A stretch of DNA of 64,000 nucleotides from Chrysomallon squamiferum (lineage: Eukaryota; Mollusca; Gastropoda; Neomphalida; Peltospiridae): NCBI GenBank assembly GCA_012295275.1, contig CM022676.1:11102844-11166843 (forward strand), read 5' to 3'. How positions within the stretch are numbered: position 1 is the first letter of the stretch; each line of letters begins with the position of its first letter. The translations under genes were made by a program, and so were the position numbers. Positions 1-57,675 of the stretch are shown here, one piece after another. The notes below the pieces were generated by a model. It saw nothing but the letters and a program-made list of their open reading frames with translations, ran no database searches and had not been told where the DNA came from.

Positions 1-20
1 TCAGTCCCAGACGTGCACAG

Positions 21-3000
21 TTTAGTTTACTTAACAGTCTAATAAGAAATAATTTAACGTTAGTTTACTTAACAGTCTAATAAGAAATAATTTAACTTTA
101 GTTTATTTAACAGTCTAATAAGAAATAATTCAACTTTAGTTTATTTAACAGTCTAATAAGAAATAATTTAACTTTAGTTTATTTAACAGTCTAATAAGAA
201 ATAATTTAACTTTAGTTTATTTAACAGTCTAATAAGAAATAATTTAACTTTAACAGTCTAATAAGAAATAATTTAACTTTAGTTAATTAACAGTCTAATA
301 AGAAATAATTTAACTTTAGTTTATTTAACAGTCTAATAAGATATAATTTAACTTTTACTTTTATTTAACAGTCTAATAAGAAATAATTTAACTTTAGTTT
401 ATTTAACAGTCTAATAAGAAATAATTTAACTTTAGTTTATTTAACAGTCTAATAAGAAATAATTTAACTTTAGTTTATTTAACAGTTAGGTAAGAAATAA
501 TTTAACTTTAGTTTACTTAACAGTCTAATAAGAAATAATTTAACTTTACTTTGTTTAACAGTCTAATAAGAAATAATTTAACTTTAGTTTACTTAACAGT
601 CTAATAAGAAATAATTTAACTTTAGTTTATTTAACAGTCTAATAAGAAATAATTTAACTTTAGTTTATTTAACAGTTTAATAAGAAATAATTTAACTTTA
701 GTTTACTTAACAGTCTAATAAGAAATAATTTAACTTTAGTTTATTTAACAGTCTAATAAGAAATAATTTAACTTTAGTTTATTTAACAGTCTAATAAGAA
801 ATAATTTAACTTTAACAGTCTAATAAGAAATAATTTAACTTTAGTTAATTAACAGTCTAATAAGAAATAATTTAACTTTAGTTTATTTAACAGTCTAATA
901 AGATATAATTTAACTTTACTTTATTTAACAGTCTAATAAGAAATAATTTAACGTTAGTTTATTTAACAGTCTAATAAGAAATAATTTAACTTTAGTTTAT
1001 TTAACAGTCTAATAAGAAATAATTTAACTTTAGTTTATTTAACAGTCTAATAAGAAATAATTTAACGTTAGTTTATTTAACAGTCTAATAAGAAATAATT
1101 TAACTTTAGTTTATTTAACAGTCTAATAAGAAATAATTTAACTTTAGTTTATTTAACAGTCTAATAAGAAATAATTTAACTTTAGTTTACTTAACAGTCT
1201 AATAAGAAATAATTTAACTTTACTTTGTTTAACAGTCTAATAAGAAATAATTTAACTTTAGTTTACTTAACAGTCTAATAAGAAATAATTTAACTTTAGT
1301 TTATTTAACAGTCTAATAAGAAATAATTTAACTTTAGTTTATTTAACAGTTTAATAAGAAATAATTTAACTTTAGTTTACTTAACAGTCTAATAAGAAAT
1401 AATTTAACTTTAGTTTATTTAACAGTCTAATAAGAAATAATTTAACTTTAGTTTATTTAACAGTCTAATAAGAAATAATTTAACTTTAACAGTCTAATAA
1501 GAAATAATTTAACTTTAGTTAATTAACAGTCTAATAAGAAATAATTTAACTTTAGTTTATTTAACAGTCTAATAAGATATAATTTAACTTTACTTTATTT
1601 AACAGTCTAATAAGAAATAATTTAACGTTAGTTTATTTAACAGTCTAATAAGAAATAATTTAACTTTAGTTTATTTAACAGTCTAATAAGAAATAATTTA
1701 ACTTTAGTTTATTTAACAGTCTAATAAGAAATAATTTAACGTTAGTTTATTTAACAGTCTAATAAGATATAATTTAACTTTACTTTATTTAACAGTTAGG
1801 TAAGAAATAATTTAACTTTAGTTTATTTAACAGTCTAATAAGAAATAATTTAACTTTAGTTTATTTAACAGTCTAATAAGAAATAATTTAACGTTAGTTT
1901 ACTTAACAGTCTAATAAGAAATAATTTAACTTTAGTTTACTTAACAGTCTAATAAGAAATAATTTAACTTTAGTTTACTTAACAGTCTAATAAGAAATAA
2001 TTTAACTTTAGTTTACTTAACAGTCTAATAAGAAATAATTTAACTTTAGTTTACTTAACAGTCTAATAAGAAATAATTTAACTTTAGTTTATTTTACAGT
2101 CTAATAAGAAATAATTTAACTTTAGTTTACTTAACAGTCTAATAAGAAATAATTTAACTTTAGTTTACTTAAGAGTCTAATAAGAAATAATTTAACTTCA
2201 GTTTGTTTAACAGTCTAATAAGAAATAATTTAACTTGAGTTTATTTAACAGTCTAATAAGAAATAATTTAACTTTAGTTTACTTAACAGTCTAATAAGAA
2301 ATAATTTAACTTTAGTTTATTTAACAGTCTAATAAGAAATAATTTAACGTTAGTTTATTTAACAGTCTAATAAGAAATAATTTAACTTTAGTTTATTTAA
2401 CAGTCTAATAAGAAATAATTTAACTTTAATTTATTTAACAGTCTAATAAGAAATAATTTAACGTTAGTTTATTTAACAGTCTAATAAGATATAATTTAAC
2501 TTTACTTTATTTAACAGTTAGGTAAGAAATAATTTAACTTTAGTTTATTTAACAGTCTAATAAGAAATAATTTAACTTTAGTTTATTTAACAGTCTAATA
2601 AGAAATAATTTAATGTTAGTTTACTTAACAGTCTAATAAGAAATAATTTAACTTTAGTTTACTTAACAGTCTAATAAGAAATAATTTAACTTTAGTTTAC
2701 TTAACAGTCTAATAAGAAATAATTTAACTTTAGTTTACTTAACAGTCTAATAAATAATTTAACTTTAGTTTATTTAACAGTCTAATAAGAAATAATTTAA
2801 CTTTAGTTTATTTTACAGTCTAATAAGAAATAATTTAACTTTAGTTTACTTAACAGTCTAATAAGAAATAATTTAACTTTAGTTTACTTAAGAGTCTAAT
2901 AAGAAATAATTTAACTTCAGTTTGTTTAACAGTCTAATAAGAAATAATTTAACTTTAGTTCATTTAACAGTCTAATAAGAAATAATTTAACTTTAGTTTA

Positions 3001-3110
3001 TTTAACAGTCTAATAAGAAATAATTTAACTTTAGTTTTTTTAACAGTCTAATAAGAAATAATTTAACTTTAGTTTATTTAACAGTCTAATAAGAAATAAT
3101 TTGACTTCAG
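21..3110. repeat. 38-bp AT-rich satellite in intron 20 of gene 1
   Basis: About 80 copies of a 38-bp unit containing AACAGTCTAATAAGAAATAA. Some units are shortened to about 30 bp, and others carry recurring variants (GTTAGGTAAG, AGATATAATT), so longer blocks of units are themselves repeated. Confidence 0.95.
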
Positions 3111-3379
3111 TTTTTTTCATATTACTTGGAAAACATGTTAAGCCATTTTGGGGTTGGAAGCGAAGAATAAAACTCTGGAAAGACTGAACTTTTTTAATAG
3201 TTTCATTCTGTTATAACAGTACGCAGTTAATAATTGAAAACTTGTGTTCACATTAGGTATGCTATAAATGACGATGCTATTACTATTAAACATTTGCGTA
3301 AATATATTTGTATAGGCAGAATGGTTGTAAATTACTAAGAAAACAAAATAATTGATAAGAATTTAAGCAATGCACATAC

Positions 3380-18336
<14,957 letters not shown>

Positions 18337-18654
18337 CTGACAATAATAAATAAAATAATAAATAAATAAATAAGTAAATAAATAAGTAAATAAATAAATA
18401 TTAATTAAATAAATACTACAGTATTACTCTTGCTACTAGTTTTACTAAGATGACTAGGACTACTAGGATTACTGTGATTATTATTATTATAAAAATCCAT
18501 ATTCCAGCTATTATTTATTTTGATTAATTATTATTATTATTATTATAACAATAATGATGACAATAACAACAAATATATATAAGCACACACACACGTGCGT
18601 GCTCGCACACATTCATACATACACATACAATGGGTAATGTAAAAATCTAATAAC

Positions 18655-18800
18655 GAAATGAAAGGATACAACACAAAAATATATGTGAGAGCTATAGGAG
18701 CATACTGGGAAAAAGGTGAAACTGTCCACATACATAAGCAAAAGGAGTATACATTAGAATGTGAGAACATCAGACACATTTCGCTGCTGAAACATTGGAT
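18655..18800 (+). mobile_element. Non-LTR reverse-transcriptase remnant cut by the N gap
   Basis: Reads KGETVHIHKQKE, CENIRHISLLKHW, the 'ENYRGISLL' entry motif of a non-LTR reverse transcriptase, as at 40219 in gene 2. Sequence stops at the gap. Confidence 0.6.
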
Positions 18801-19000
18801 NNNNNNNNNNNNNNNNNNNNNNNNNNNNNNNNNNNNNNNNNNNNNNNNNNNNNNNNNNNNNNNNNNNNNNNNNNNNNNNNNNNNNNNNNNNNNNNNNNNN
18901 NNNNNNNNNNNNNNNNNNNNNNNNNNNNNNNNNNNNNNNNNNNNNNNNNNNNNNNNNNNNNNNNNNNNNNNNNNNNNNNNNNNNNNNNNNNNNNNNNNNN
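18801..19000. other. Assembly gap, exactly 200 N
   Basis: A round-number gap, so its true length is unknown. It separates the gene 1 copy from an unrelated minisatellite and begins inside a dispersed retroelement fragment. Confidence 0.99.
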
Positions 19001-20840
19001 ACGCATATATACTATGTCAATGTTTAAACATGTTAGAAATACACCCACTAATACACGCATATATACTATGTCAATGTTTAAACATGTTAGAAATACACCC
19101 ACTAGAAATACACACTAATATATATATACTATGTCAATGTTTAAAATGTTAGAAATACACCCACTAATACACGCATATATACTATGTCAATGTTTAAACA
19201 TGTTAGAAATACACCCATGTCTAGAAATACACCCACTAATACGCATATATACTATGTCAATGTTTAAACATGTTAGAAATACACCCACTAATACACGCCC
19301 ACACCCACTAATACACGCATATATACTATGTCAATGTTTGAAACATGTTAGAAAATACACCCACCCACTAATACACGCATATATATACTATGTCAATGTT
19401 TAAACATGTTACCTAAATACACAACATATATACTATGTCCACACCCACTAATACACGCATATATACTATGTCAATGTTTAAACATGTTAGAAATACACCC
19501 ACTAATACACGCATATATACTATGTCAATGTTTAAACATGTTAGAAATACACCCACTAATACACGCATATATACTATGTCAATGTTTAAACATGTTAGAA
19601 ATACACCCACACCCACTAATACACGCATATATACTATGTCAATGTTTGAACATGTTAGAAATACACCCACTAATACACGCATATATACTATGTCAATGTT
19701 TGAACATGTTAGAAATACACCCACTAATACACGCATATATACTATGTCAATGTTTAAACATGTTAGAAATACACCCACACCCACTAATACACGCATATAT
19801 ACTATGTCAATGTTTAAACATGTTAGAAATACACCCACACCCACTAATACACGCATATATACTATGTCAATGTTTGAAAATGTCAGAAATACACCCACTA
19901 ATACACGCATATATATATACTATGTAAACAATGTTTGCATATATAAAATGTTAGAAATACACCCTATGTCAATGGTTGAACATGTTAGAAATACACCCAC
20001 TAATACACGCATATATACTATGTCAATGTTTGAAAATGTTAGAAAATACACCCTACTAATACACGCATATATACTACACGCATATATACTATGTCAATGT
20101 TTAAAAATGTTAGAAATACACCCACTAATACACGCATATATACTATGTCAATGTTTAAAAATGTTTGAAAATGTTAGAAATACACCCACACCCACTAATA
20201 CACGCATATATACTATGTCAATGTTTGAAAATGTTAGAAATACCCACCCACTAATACACGCATATATACTATGTCAATGTTTGAAAATGTCAGAAATACA
20301 CCCACTAATACACGCATATATACTATGTGAATGTTTGAAAATGTCAGAAATACACCCACTAATACACGCATATATACTATGTCAATGTTTGAAAATGTCA
20401 GAAATACACCCATATATACTACCAATGTTTGAAAATGTTAATACACGCATAATACACGCATATATGTCATGTCAATGTTTGAACATGTTAGAAATACACC
20501 CACTAATACACGCATATATACTATGTCAATGTTTAAACATGTTAGAAATACACCCACTAATACACGCATATATACTATGTCAATGTTTGAACATGTTAGA
20601 AATACACCCACTAATACACGCATATATACTATGTCAGTGTTTGAAAATGTTAGAAATACACCCACTAATACACGCATATATACTATGTCAATGTTTGAAA
20701 CATGAAAATGTCAGAAAAACCCACTAACCCAGACCCACTAATACATGCATAATGCATATATACTATGTCAATGTTTGAACATGTCAGAAATGCTATGTCA
20801 ATGTTTGAACATGTCAGAAATGCGCACACAACTGGTACAG
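19001..20840. repeat. 54-bp minisatellite right of the gap
   Basis: About 33 copies of a 54-bp unit containing ATATACTATGTCAATGTTT and GTTAGAAATACACCCACTAA, with 6-bp CACCCA insertions. No counterpart at the gene 2 locus. Open frames here are repeat artefacts. Confidence 0.93.
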
Positions 20841-21594
20841 ACAAAATTAATATTTACTTACGTTGTAGTAATATAGGTTTTAGATATATTTTTAAATTTT
20901 TGTTTTTTGTATTTTTGTTTTGTTTGATACCTTCGAGTATGAGTTTACTTTTACTAATGAATGTTACCTTTTATTTTATTTTATTTTATAGATAATTAAT
21001 ACTCATCTTATAAATAATTTTACCTTTATAGGTTGCTGTAGATATATAACTGCTGAGACTGTCATTTCTTACAGTGAACTGACCACATATACAGTTTTCT
21101 TCTGGCTTTTAAGATCATTTATACACATTTAGGAATTTACATTGAAACATCATATCGTAGTGAAACAAAATACTAAGAAATATAAACTTTTTTTAGAATC
21201 TTATCTAATATTAATGTTTCATTGCTAACAACTTCTTATATCTTTTTTTTTTTTTTCTTCGTTTCAAAATACTTCTAAGCACTGTTAAGTACCGAAAAAA
21301 TGTACAAAAACCTGCCATATTTGCTGGGATTAAAATGTATTGATATATTCATTTAGTGGAGAGAGTGTGTGAAAATTATATTTAACTGTTTTTACTCTAA
21401 CAATCCAAAGTGTAACATGGCCATAAAAACCTGCTGCTTTATTCCTAGTCATGTCAGATTAACTTCAAAAATGTGTAATGAAATGTTTATCAAAGCATTT
21501 TTTCTTCTGCATTTTTCTCTTATGCAGAAATACCTGAGAAATTCAGCCGTTGAAAATGAAAAATCATTTAATTTTAATATGAGAATTACTATAA

Positions 21595-21632
<38 letters not shown>

Positions 21633-22130
21633 AATAAACTTTTAAATTATATTTTTTCTGTGAGACAAAACTATTGTTACTCTTATACACAAGTCTGTAG
21701 ATATTGTGAGACAAAATTTGTAGTTATTGTGATTCTATGAGACAGAATTTGTAGCTGCTATGTGACAAAACTTTACAGTTTCTATCAGACAAAACTTTGT
21801 AGTTACAGCGAGACAAATTCTATTTAGTTTCTGTGTGACAAAATTTTGTAGCTACTGAACTATGGATGACGTGATCACCAGTATATCAGTTCTGACATTT
21901 ATTTCTTCTTTCTTTTATTGTTTATTCACTAGTGCAGATTTGTGGCTTTATCCAGGATAGCTGCTCTCTACAGACAAAAACCACCACCAACAACAACAAC
22001 AACAAAATTCAACAACAAAAATATCTACTGGTATGTGTATAATATGTCTATTTATCATTCTCAACAAAAGAGCTTAATCACTTTGTTTATGATATTAACA
22101 CGACAACTGAATTTCTCTGTTTATAATTTA

Positions 22131-22212
<82 letters not shown>

Positions 22213-23114
22213 TACACGTCTTAATATTTCTATGCTAGTAGATCATCTCAATTTAGTATAAATATGTTTGTATTTCTGTGTATGTATTTCAGGTAGCAGT
22301 ATGTATATATATGTTAGTAAATCATATTAATATATCTTAATATATCATGTCAATTCAGTTACCTGTATGTTTGAATGTTTACGATCAATACATTTCTACC
22401 TTTGTATCTCATATCATTTCTGGTATCAATATGTTTATATCTCTATTTATCATATCAATTCAGGTATGTTAGTATATCATATAAATTCACTATCAGTCTT
22501 TGTATGTCAGCGTATCATATCAGTTCATTATCAGTATGTGTATAAGTTCATTTATCCATATTTGTATTTGTCATATCATTGTAGGTATGAGAGTTTGTAT
22601 GTTAGTATATCATATCAGTTCAATATCAATGATTACATGTTAGTATATCAATTTAGTATCAGTATGTTTGTATGCTTGTAAATTACTATTCGGCTGTGAA
22701 TGTATCATGTTAGCAAAACAATATCTGAGGTAGGTAACAGCTATGAATTGATAAAAATGGAAAGTCTTATAATAAATAAATAAACAAACAAACAAATAAA
22801 CAACCAAAAATAAAAAACAATAGCTATAAATGAGTTATATTTGTTTTGAATTTAATTTTCGATCAATTGCAATTAGTTTAATATATTTAAAGCTTGACAT
22901 TTTTCAAGATAATTCTTATTTTTACCATATGTTGTACTACTACTGCTATAAATAAATAAATAAATAAATAAATGTAATTTGTGCTTCTGCTAAAAAGTTA
23001 TAAAGCATTTATTTAATTCATTTCATACCAAATTAAAAACAACAAAAACAAATAATAATAAGAAATAAAAAACGAAAACAAAAACAAAGAAAAAGGAAAT
23101 AGGAAACTATTAAT
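20841..23114. other. Intergenic stretch between the gap side of gene 1 and the 3' end of gene 2
   Basis: AT-rich, no exon recognised. Holds short AAT/ATT runs (21599-21635, 22128-22212), about five degenerate copies of a TGAGACAAAATTTTGTAG-like motif (21690-21860), and degenerate TATCATATCAATTCAG repeats (22240-22680). None of gene 1's missing 5' exons is visible. Confidence 0.6.
23008..23013 (-). terminator. Possible polyadenylation signal of gene 2
   Basis: AATAAA on the minus strand, about 100 nt after the stop. AT-rich sequence makes chance matches common. Confidence 0.4.
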
Positions 23115-51549
<28,435 letters not shown>

Positions 51550-51556
51550 ATTGGAC

Positions 51557-51589
51557 TGATGATGAATAAGTTAAGCATACATTTATATA
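51557..51589 (-). promoter_or_regulatory. Possible core promoter of gene 2: TATA box plus initiator
   Basis: TATATAAAT starts at 51589, and TCAGTC (consensus initiator TCAGTY) has its A at 51557, 32 nt downstream. The ATG is only 8 nt further on, so the leader would be very short. Spacing and both motifs fit a classic promoter; chance is possible in AT-rich DNA. Confidence 0.4.
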
Positions 51590-52067
51590 ACCAGTTTTAC
51601 TAATTTTAACATAAAAAAGAAAAACGTGTTTTTATCAGTTTTATATCAACACCTGTCACACTGTTCTAGATTAAAACTCACAGTTTATATCTGTGTCTAA
51701 ATATTTTATACTCTACATCAGTGTGAATATCTGTAAAAACTACTGTACTAATATACACTTCTGAAACTGATAATAGTATTCAAGTATATCAATATGTGAT
51801 TATGTTAGAAGAAATATATATTCAATATTTTTATTTATTTACTTAGTTAATTAGTTGGAACTTTTTCTATATTGTTAAGAAAAACTTCATTCATAAATTA
51901 CAATAATGTTTTTTTTTTTTCTTATCATTAAATCTGGCTTTTAGTTGTGTATGTTGTATATATGTTCACACACACACACACACACACATACAGACAATAT
52001 GTTAAACAAGGCAATTACTAGGATGAGTCTATATATCTATCTATATATCTATCTATCTATCTATCTA

Positions 52068-52115
<48 letters not shown>

Positions 52116-53347
52116 GGCCAAGTCATCTAATGTTTTCTGGGTGTTTTAATATTTATTTGTTTCTTGATCGTGTTAGTGTGCCCTGCTTATTTTCCCAGTG
52201 GTTAATCCTAACATGTCAAAGACGAACATTAACAATACTGTAAAAGTGAGTGAGTTGTGTACTAAGAACCAACAGTGCTATTAATGTTTTTCCTCAACAA
52301 GTCCAGTTTCTGTCAAACAGCTCTTACATTTAAAAGTGGTCAACAGACCTAAGTGGAGTTTGATATTTATTTAAAAAAAACTGTCTGTTTTTTGTTCAGA
52401 CGTGTGTCAGTTAAAACAGCCCTTAGAAACCGTACAGTTGTTAGAAGAGGTTTTCAGTATTTGAAAAGCTTTCTGTTTTAATGCCACTAAACATATAATA
52501 AGGTCAAATAAAACTGAATAAAGCCACTGTCCGACAGATCCACCACTTACTCTGACTGGTTTGCATGCAAAATGTCGTTGCTTTCTAAACGAAACTTTAT
52601 TAGAAACGACAAACATGGATAATGTGATAACCACACAAATGTTTTCAGAGGGATGAGTACAGATGACCTGGAATGATTTCTTGATGTTTTCCCCTGCTCC
52701 TGACACACACACACACACACACACGCACACCCACAGATTATTCACGATAAAAATACCTTAGCAGACTTAACGATGTGGTAATATAATTACAGTGTAAAGT
52801 GAGGCAAGCACACGGGATATTTCATGAAATATGAACACTGCTTACTTTTCAACAAACATTCATTTTGGCTGAAATGTCACATTTGTAGAATAATTATGCA
52901 ACGTTTATGATATAAATCTGTTAATATGAAAATTAAATGTTAAAATATTGTATTTTCTATTTAATATTTATGTTTTATCCTAAAATTTATCCCATATCAC
53001 GCCAAACTGCTAAATCAGTTTATTAATTATATGTTATTTCTGCACGTTTATTAATAACTTTTCAAATGTTTATTTATTTATTTATTTATTTTATAACATA
53101 TTGTTATTTGTGTAAGGTTGTTTATTAATAACATGTTGTTACTATTTATGTTTCATTATCAAAAATGCGTTAGTTCAGTCAAAGAAATAAATAAAACATA
53201 GCTGTATCTACTTATACACAAACAAAGACATAAGCACAGACAGAATGGTTAACACTGTTTTTCTAGTTTATAAAGTAAAAATGTTTGATTAATATTCTTA
53301 TTTAGTAACAACAATATGAATCCTTACTACGTTGTTTTTTCATCATG

Positions 53348-54215
53348 TTCTGTGTATGTATGTACGTGTTCTGTGTATGTATGTACGTGTTCTGTGTATG
53401 TATGTACGTGTTCTGTGTATGTATGTACGTGTTCTGTGTATGTGTGTACGTGTTCTGTGTATGTGTGTACGTGTTCTGTGTATGTATGTACGTGTTCTGT
53501 GTATGTATGTACGTGTTCTGTTTATGTGTGTACGTGTTCTGTTCTGTGTACGTGTTCTGTATGTATGTGTCGTGTTCTGTGTGTGTATGTATGTACGTGT
53601 TCTGTGTATGTATGTACGTGTTCTGTGTATGTATGTACGTGTTCTGTGTATGTATGTACGTGTTCTGTGTATGTATGTACGTGTTCTGTGTATGTATGTA
53701 CGTGTTCTGTATGTATGTACATGTTCTGTGTATGCATGTACGTGTTCTGTGTATGTATGTACGTGTTCTGTGTATGTATGTACGTGTTCTGTGTATGTAT
53801 GTACGTGTTCTGTGTATGTATGTACGTGTTCTGTGTATGTATGTACGTGTTCTGTGTATGTATGTACGTGTTCGTGTTCTGTGTATGTATGTACGTGTTC
53901 TGTGTATGTGTGTACGTGTTCTGTGTATGTATGTACGTGTTCTGTGTATGCATGTACATGTTCTGTGTATGTATGTACGTGTTCTGTGTATGTATGTACG
54001 TGTTCTGTGTATGTATGTACGTGTTCTGTGTATGTATGTACGTGTTCTGTGTATGTATGTACGTGTTCTGTGTATGTATGTACGTGTTCTGTGTATGTAT
54101 GTACGTGTTCTGTGTATGTATGTACGTGTTCTGTGTATGTATGTACGTGTTCTGTGTATGTATGTACGTGTTCTGTGTATGTATGTACGTGTTCTGTGTA
54201 TGTATGTACGTGCAT
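53348..54215. repeat. 21-bp minisatellite upstream of gene 2
   Basis: About 41 copies of a unit containing TTCTGTGTATGTATGTACGT; a few are shortened. Open in four frames because 21 is a multiple of 3. Confidence 0.95.
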
Positions 54216-54667
54216 CTCTTAATGCTTGACGACATCAGATAACATTACGGATGTATTTTAGGTGCCAGCATTACAGATTTCAGTATATAATTATCAGACA
54301 TTTTTATATATTAGTTTTTATTTCTCATATGTTCAGTGGTGTCTGTGTGTACACACCAGCCAGCAAATGCGTACAGTTATTTATGTTCATTGCACGTGCA
54401 AATATTGAGCAAACAATTATTATGACTTGCATTTACAGCGACAGAAACAAGTCACTGAAAAATAAGAAAAAAACATTTTGTACATATAAAGTATTTGTAT
54501 AATAAGCGTAATACACATAAACAAGATAATTAACATGTCAAATGTATTTTTTCAATACAAAAGAAACAAGAATAGACTGATTAACAGATATCTGTCCAAC
54601 AGTGAATCAGTCTGCCCCTAAACTTGAAATAGAATAATCTGTTCAAAACATCACAAACAAAAATGAA

Positions 54668-54703
<36 letters not shown>

Positions 54704-55038
54704 TAGTTAGTTAAATAACAATTAATTAATTAATTTATGTATTTATTTTATATTATTTATCGTTAATTTTTAAATTAATTTATTATATTTTAAGAAAGTG
54801 TATTTTTATAGTGTTTAAAGAAGTATACCAAATACATTATTATTATGTTTGTCAGTTTTCTGTAAAAACAACAATATAATAATAATAACAACAACAACAA
54901 CAGCAACAACAACAACATAGTCGTCATTAAAACAAATAACCTCATAAACAATATTAGTTTTGTTTCTTAAAAAAAAAAAAAATGGCAACATTTTTGTGCC
55001 ATTAGTTAGATGATTAATGTGTTAGCCGCACATGCTGT

Positions 55039-55605
55039 CGTCTCCGTGCAGTCTGACGTCTCCGTGCAGTCTGACGTCTGCGTGCAGTCTGACGTCTCCG
55101 TGCAGTCTGACGTCTCCGTGCAGTCTGACGTCTGCGTGCAGTCTGACGTCTCCGTGCAGTCTGACGTCTCCGTGCAGTCTGACGTTTCCGTGCAGTCTGA
55201 CGTCTCCGTGCAGTCTGACGTCTCCGTGCAGTCTGACGTTTCCGTGCAGTCTGACGTCTCCGTGCAGTCTGACGTCTCCGTGCAGTCTCACGTCTGCGTG
55301 CAGTCTGACGTCTCCGTGCAGTCTGACGTCTGCGTGCAGTCTCACGTCTCCGTGCAGTCTGACGTCTCCGTGCAGTCTCACGTCTGCGTGCAGTCTGACG
55401 TCTCCGTGCAGTCTGACGTCTGCGTGCAGTCTGACGTCTCCGTGCAGTCTGACGTCTCCGTGCAGTCTGACGTCTGCGTGCAGTCTGACGTCTGCGTGCA
55501 GTCTAACGTCTCCGTGCAGTCTGACGTCTCCGTGCAGTCTGACGTCTCCGTGCAGTCTAACGTCTGCGTGCAGTCTCACGTCTCCGTGCAGTCTGACGTC
55601 TGCGG
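55039..55605. repeat. 18-bp CpG-rich minisatellite with TGACGTC core
   Basis: About 31 copies of an 18-bp unit GTCTCCGTGCAGTCTGAC (with TCTGCG and CTCAC variants). Most junctions read TGACGTC, close to a CRE/ATF site. Two CpGs per unit, in otherwise CpG-poor DNA. Bounded by TTAGCCGCA at 55022-55030 and its inverted copy at 55601-55609. Confidence 0.93.
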
Positions 55606-56036
55606 CTAATCAGCTTTCATTTAGTAATGACGTGTCTGGCTGAGGATGACATGTCATATGAAAAGAATAATGTTGCTAAGATACTTCTGTTTTATCCGTT
55701 CACTAAGCATTAATTTGAACTAGAATATAGATAATGTATTTGGGTCCTTAAAACAATTAAATAAAACAAATAAAAATAAAAGTAAATAAATAATAATAAT
55801 AATGATACTTGTAATAATAATAATGTGTAAGAAAATAAAATAAAACGGAAATCTATATCAATCTTTCTCTGATGTTCATTTGTTTGTTGGTTGTTTGAGA
55901 GTTGGAAATTGAAGCAAACAATTCATCCTAACTCCCAATGAAAAACAATGAATATTCTCTGCCATGCTGCCTTACAATGCAATTGATTTTGATACTTTTG
56001 TTTTATAGTTTCTGTTGTTTAATGTTATAGCTTTTG

Positions 56037-56098
<62 letters not shown>

Positions 56099-57632
56099 AA
56101 AAAATTCATTAATGTCAGGAGCAGCTTTTAATCGTGTTTTGTGTAGAACATCATATAAGAAAAATAACAGCAACACAAGCAATAAGAAGGAGGTGGGAAG
56201 GGATCAGAAGATGAAAAAATCACAGAACGTTTTATGAAAACACCAACGTAGCGTTTTTGTTATTTCTCACATTGTTTATTATTGTCAGTTATTTGCTATA
56301 GTGTTTGTTATTGTATAATGTTTGCTATTTGTTATAGATATTTTGAATTTCTACCAGTTGTTTATTATTTATGATCTGTTTTCTATGTTATTTGTGATAG
56401 CGTTTGTTATTTGTAATAGTTTAGTGTTATTTACAATAGTTTTATTTGTGACATGCATTTGTTATTTGCGATAGTCTATTTCCTCTTTATGATGCTATAT
56501 ATGTGTGTGTGTTATTATGATAGTGTATTTCTTATAGTATATTTGATATTTATCATAGTCTTTGTTGTATTAACAATTATAGTATATTTCTTATTTATCA
56601 TAGTCTTTGTTGTTTATAACAATGTTTGTTTTATTGACAATGCATTTGTTAGTGTTTCTTGTTTTTAACAGTTTGCATTTGTTAGTTATTTATTTATGTT
56701 TGTTTTTATGACAATGCATTTGTTATTTATCAGTTTCATATTTGTGACAGTGTATTTGTTATTTGTTTTATTGACAGTGTATTTGTTATTTATCACAGTA
56801 TTTGTTGTTTATGGCAGTGTTTTTTTGTTATTTATAAGTATTTTTCATATTTGTGACAGTGTATTTTGTTATTTATCACAGTATTTGTTGTTTATGACAG
56901 TGTATTTGTTATTTTAGTTTTATCGCAGTGTTTGTTATTTTGTTTATTACAATTTATTTATTTATTAATCATAGTGTTTCATCTTTATGACAATGTATTT
57001 GTTATTTTAGTTTCAGTTTCATGTATTTTTATTGATCGTAGTGTTTGTTGTTTATTACAATTTATTTATTATTTATCATAGTGTTTCATCTTTATGACAA
57101 TGTATTTGTTATTTATCAGTTTCATGTTTATGACGGTGTGTATGTTATTTATCATAGTGTTTCATGTTTATGACAGTGTGTATGTTATTTATCATATGTT
57201 TCATGTTTATGACGGTGTGTATGTTATTTATCATAGTGTTTCATGTTTATGACGATGTATTTGTTATTTATCATAGTGTTTGTTTTATATGACTATGTAT
57301 TTGTTGGTTATCATAGTGTTTATTGTTTATGACAATGTATTGGTTATTTGTCGTAGTGTTTGTTGTTTATGACAGTGTATTTGTTTTTTATCATAGTGTT
57401 TCATGTTTATGACAATATATTTGTTATTTATTGTGGTGTTTGTTATTTGTGATAACACCATTTTCTTTATGTCATTATATTTCTATTATGTACTTTTCAC
57501 TTTTCTCAATTAAAGGTTCACGCTTACCCGGAAACAGCATCTGATCGATTATTATCCTATTGCATGAACATAATGAAATACAGTAAAGCAAAAACTTCCG
57601 CTCAACACTTTTGTTCATTTCCATCTGTCATA

Positions 57633-57675
<43 letters not shown>

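Noticed and set aside
19131-20727. Open frames across the 54-bp array
   Set aside because: Unit length is a multiple of 3; frames follow the repeat exactly and cross the array borders without gene features.
52407-52745. 112-codon minus-strand open frame upstream of gene 2
   Set aside because: Starts in an AC microsatellite, no recognisable domain and no splice partner; probably chance.
53316-54242. Cys/Tyr/Val-rich open frames of about 290-308 codons
   Set aside because: 21-bp minisatellite, open in four frames; no gene-like composition.
55010-55643. Open frames of about 200 codons on both strands
   Set aside because: 18-bp repeat artefact; no signal, domain or splice support.
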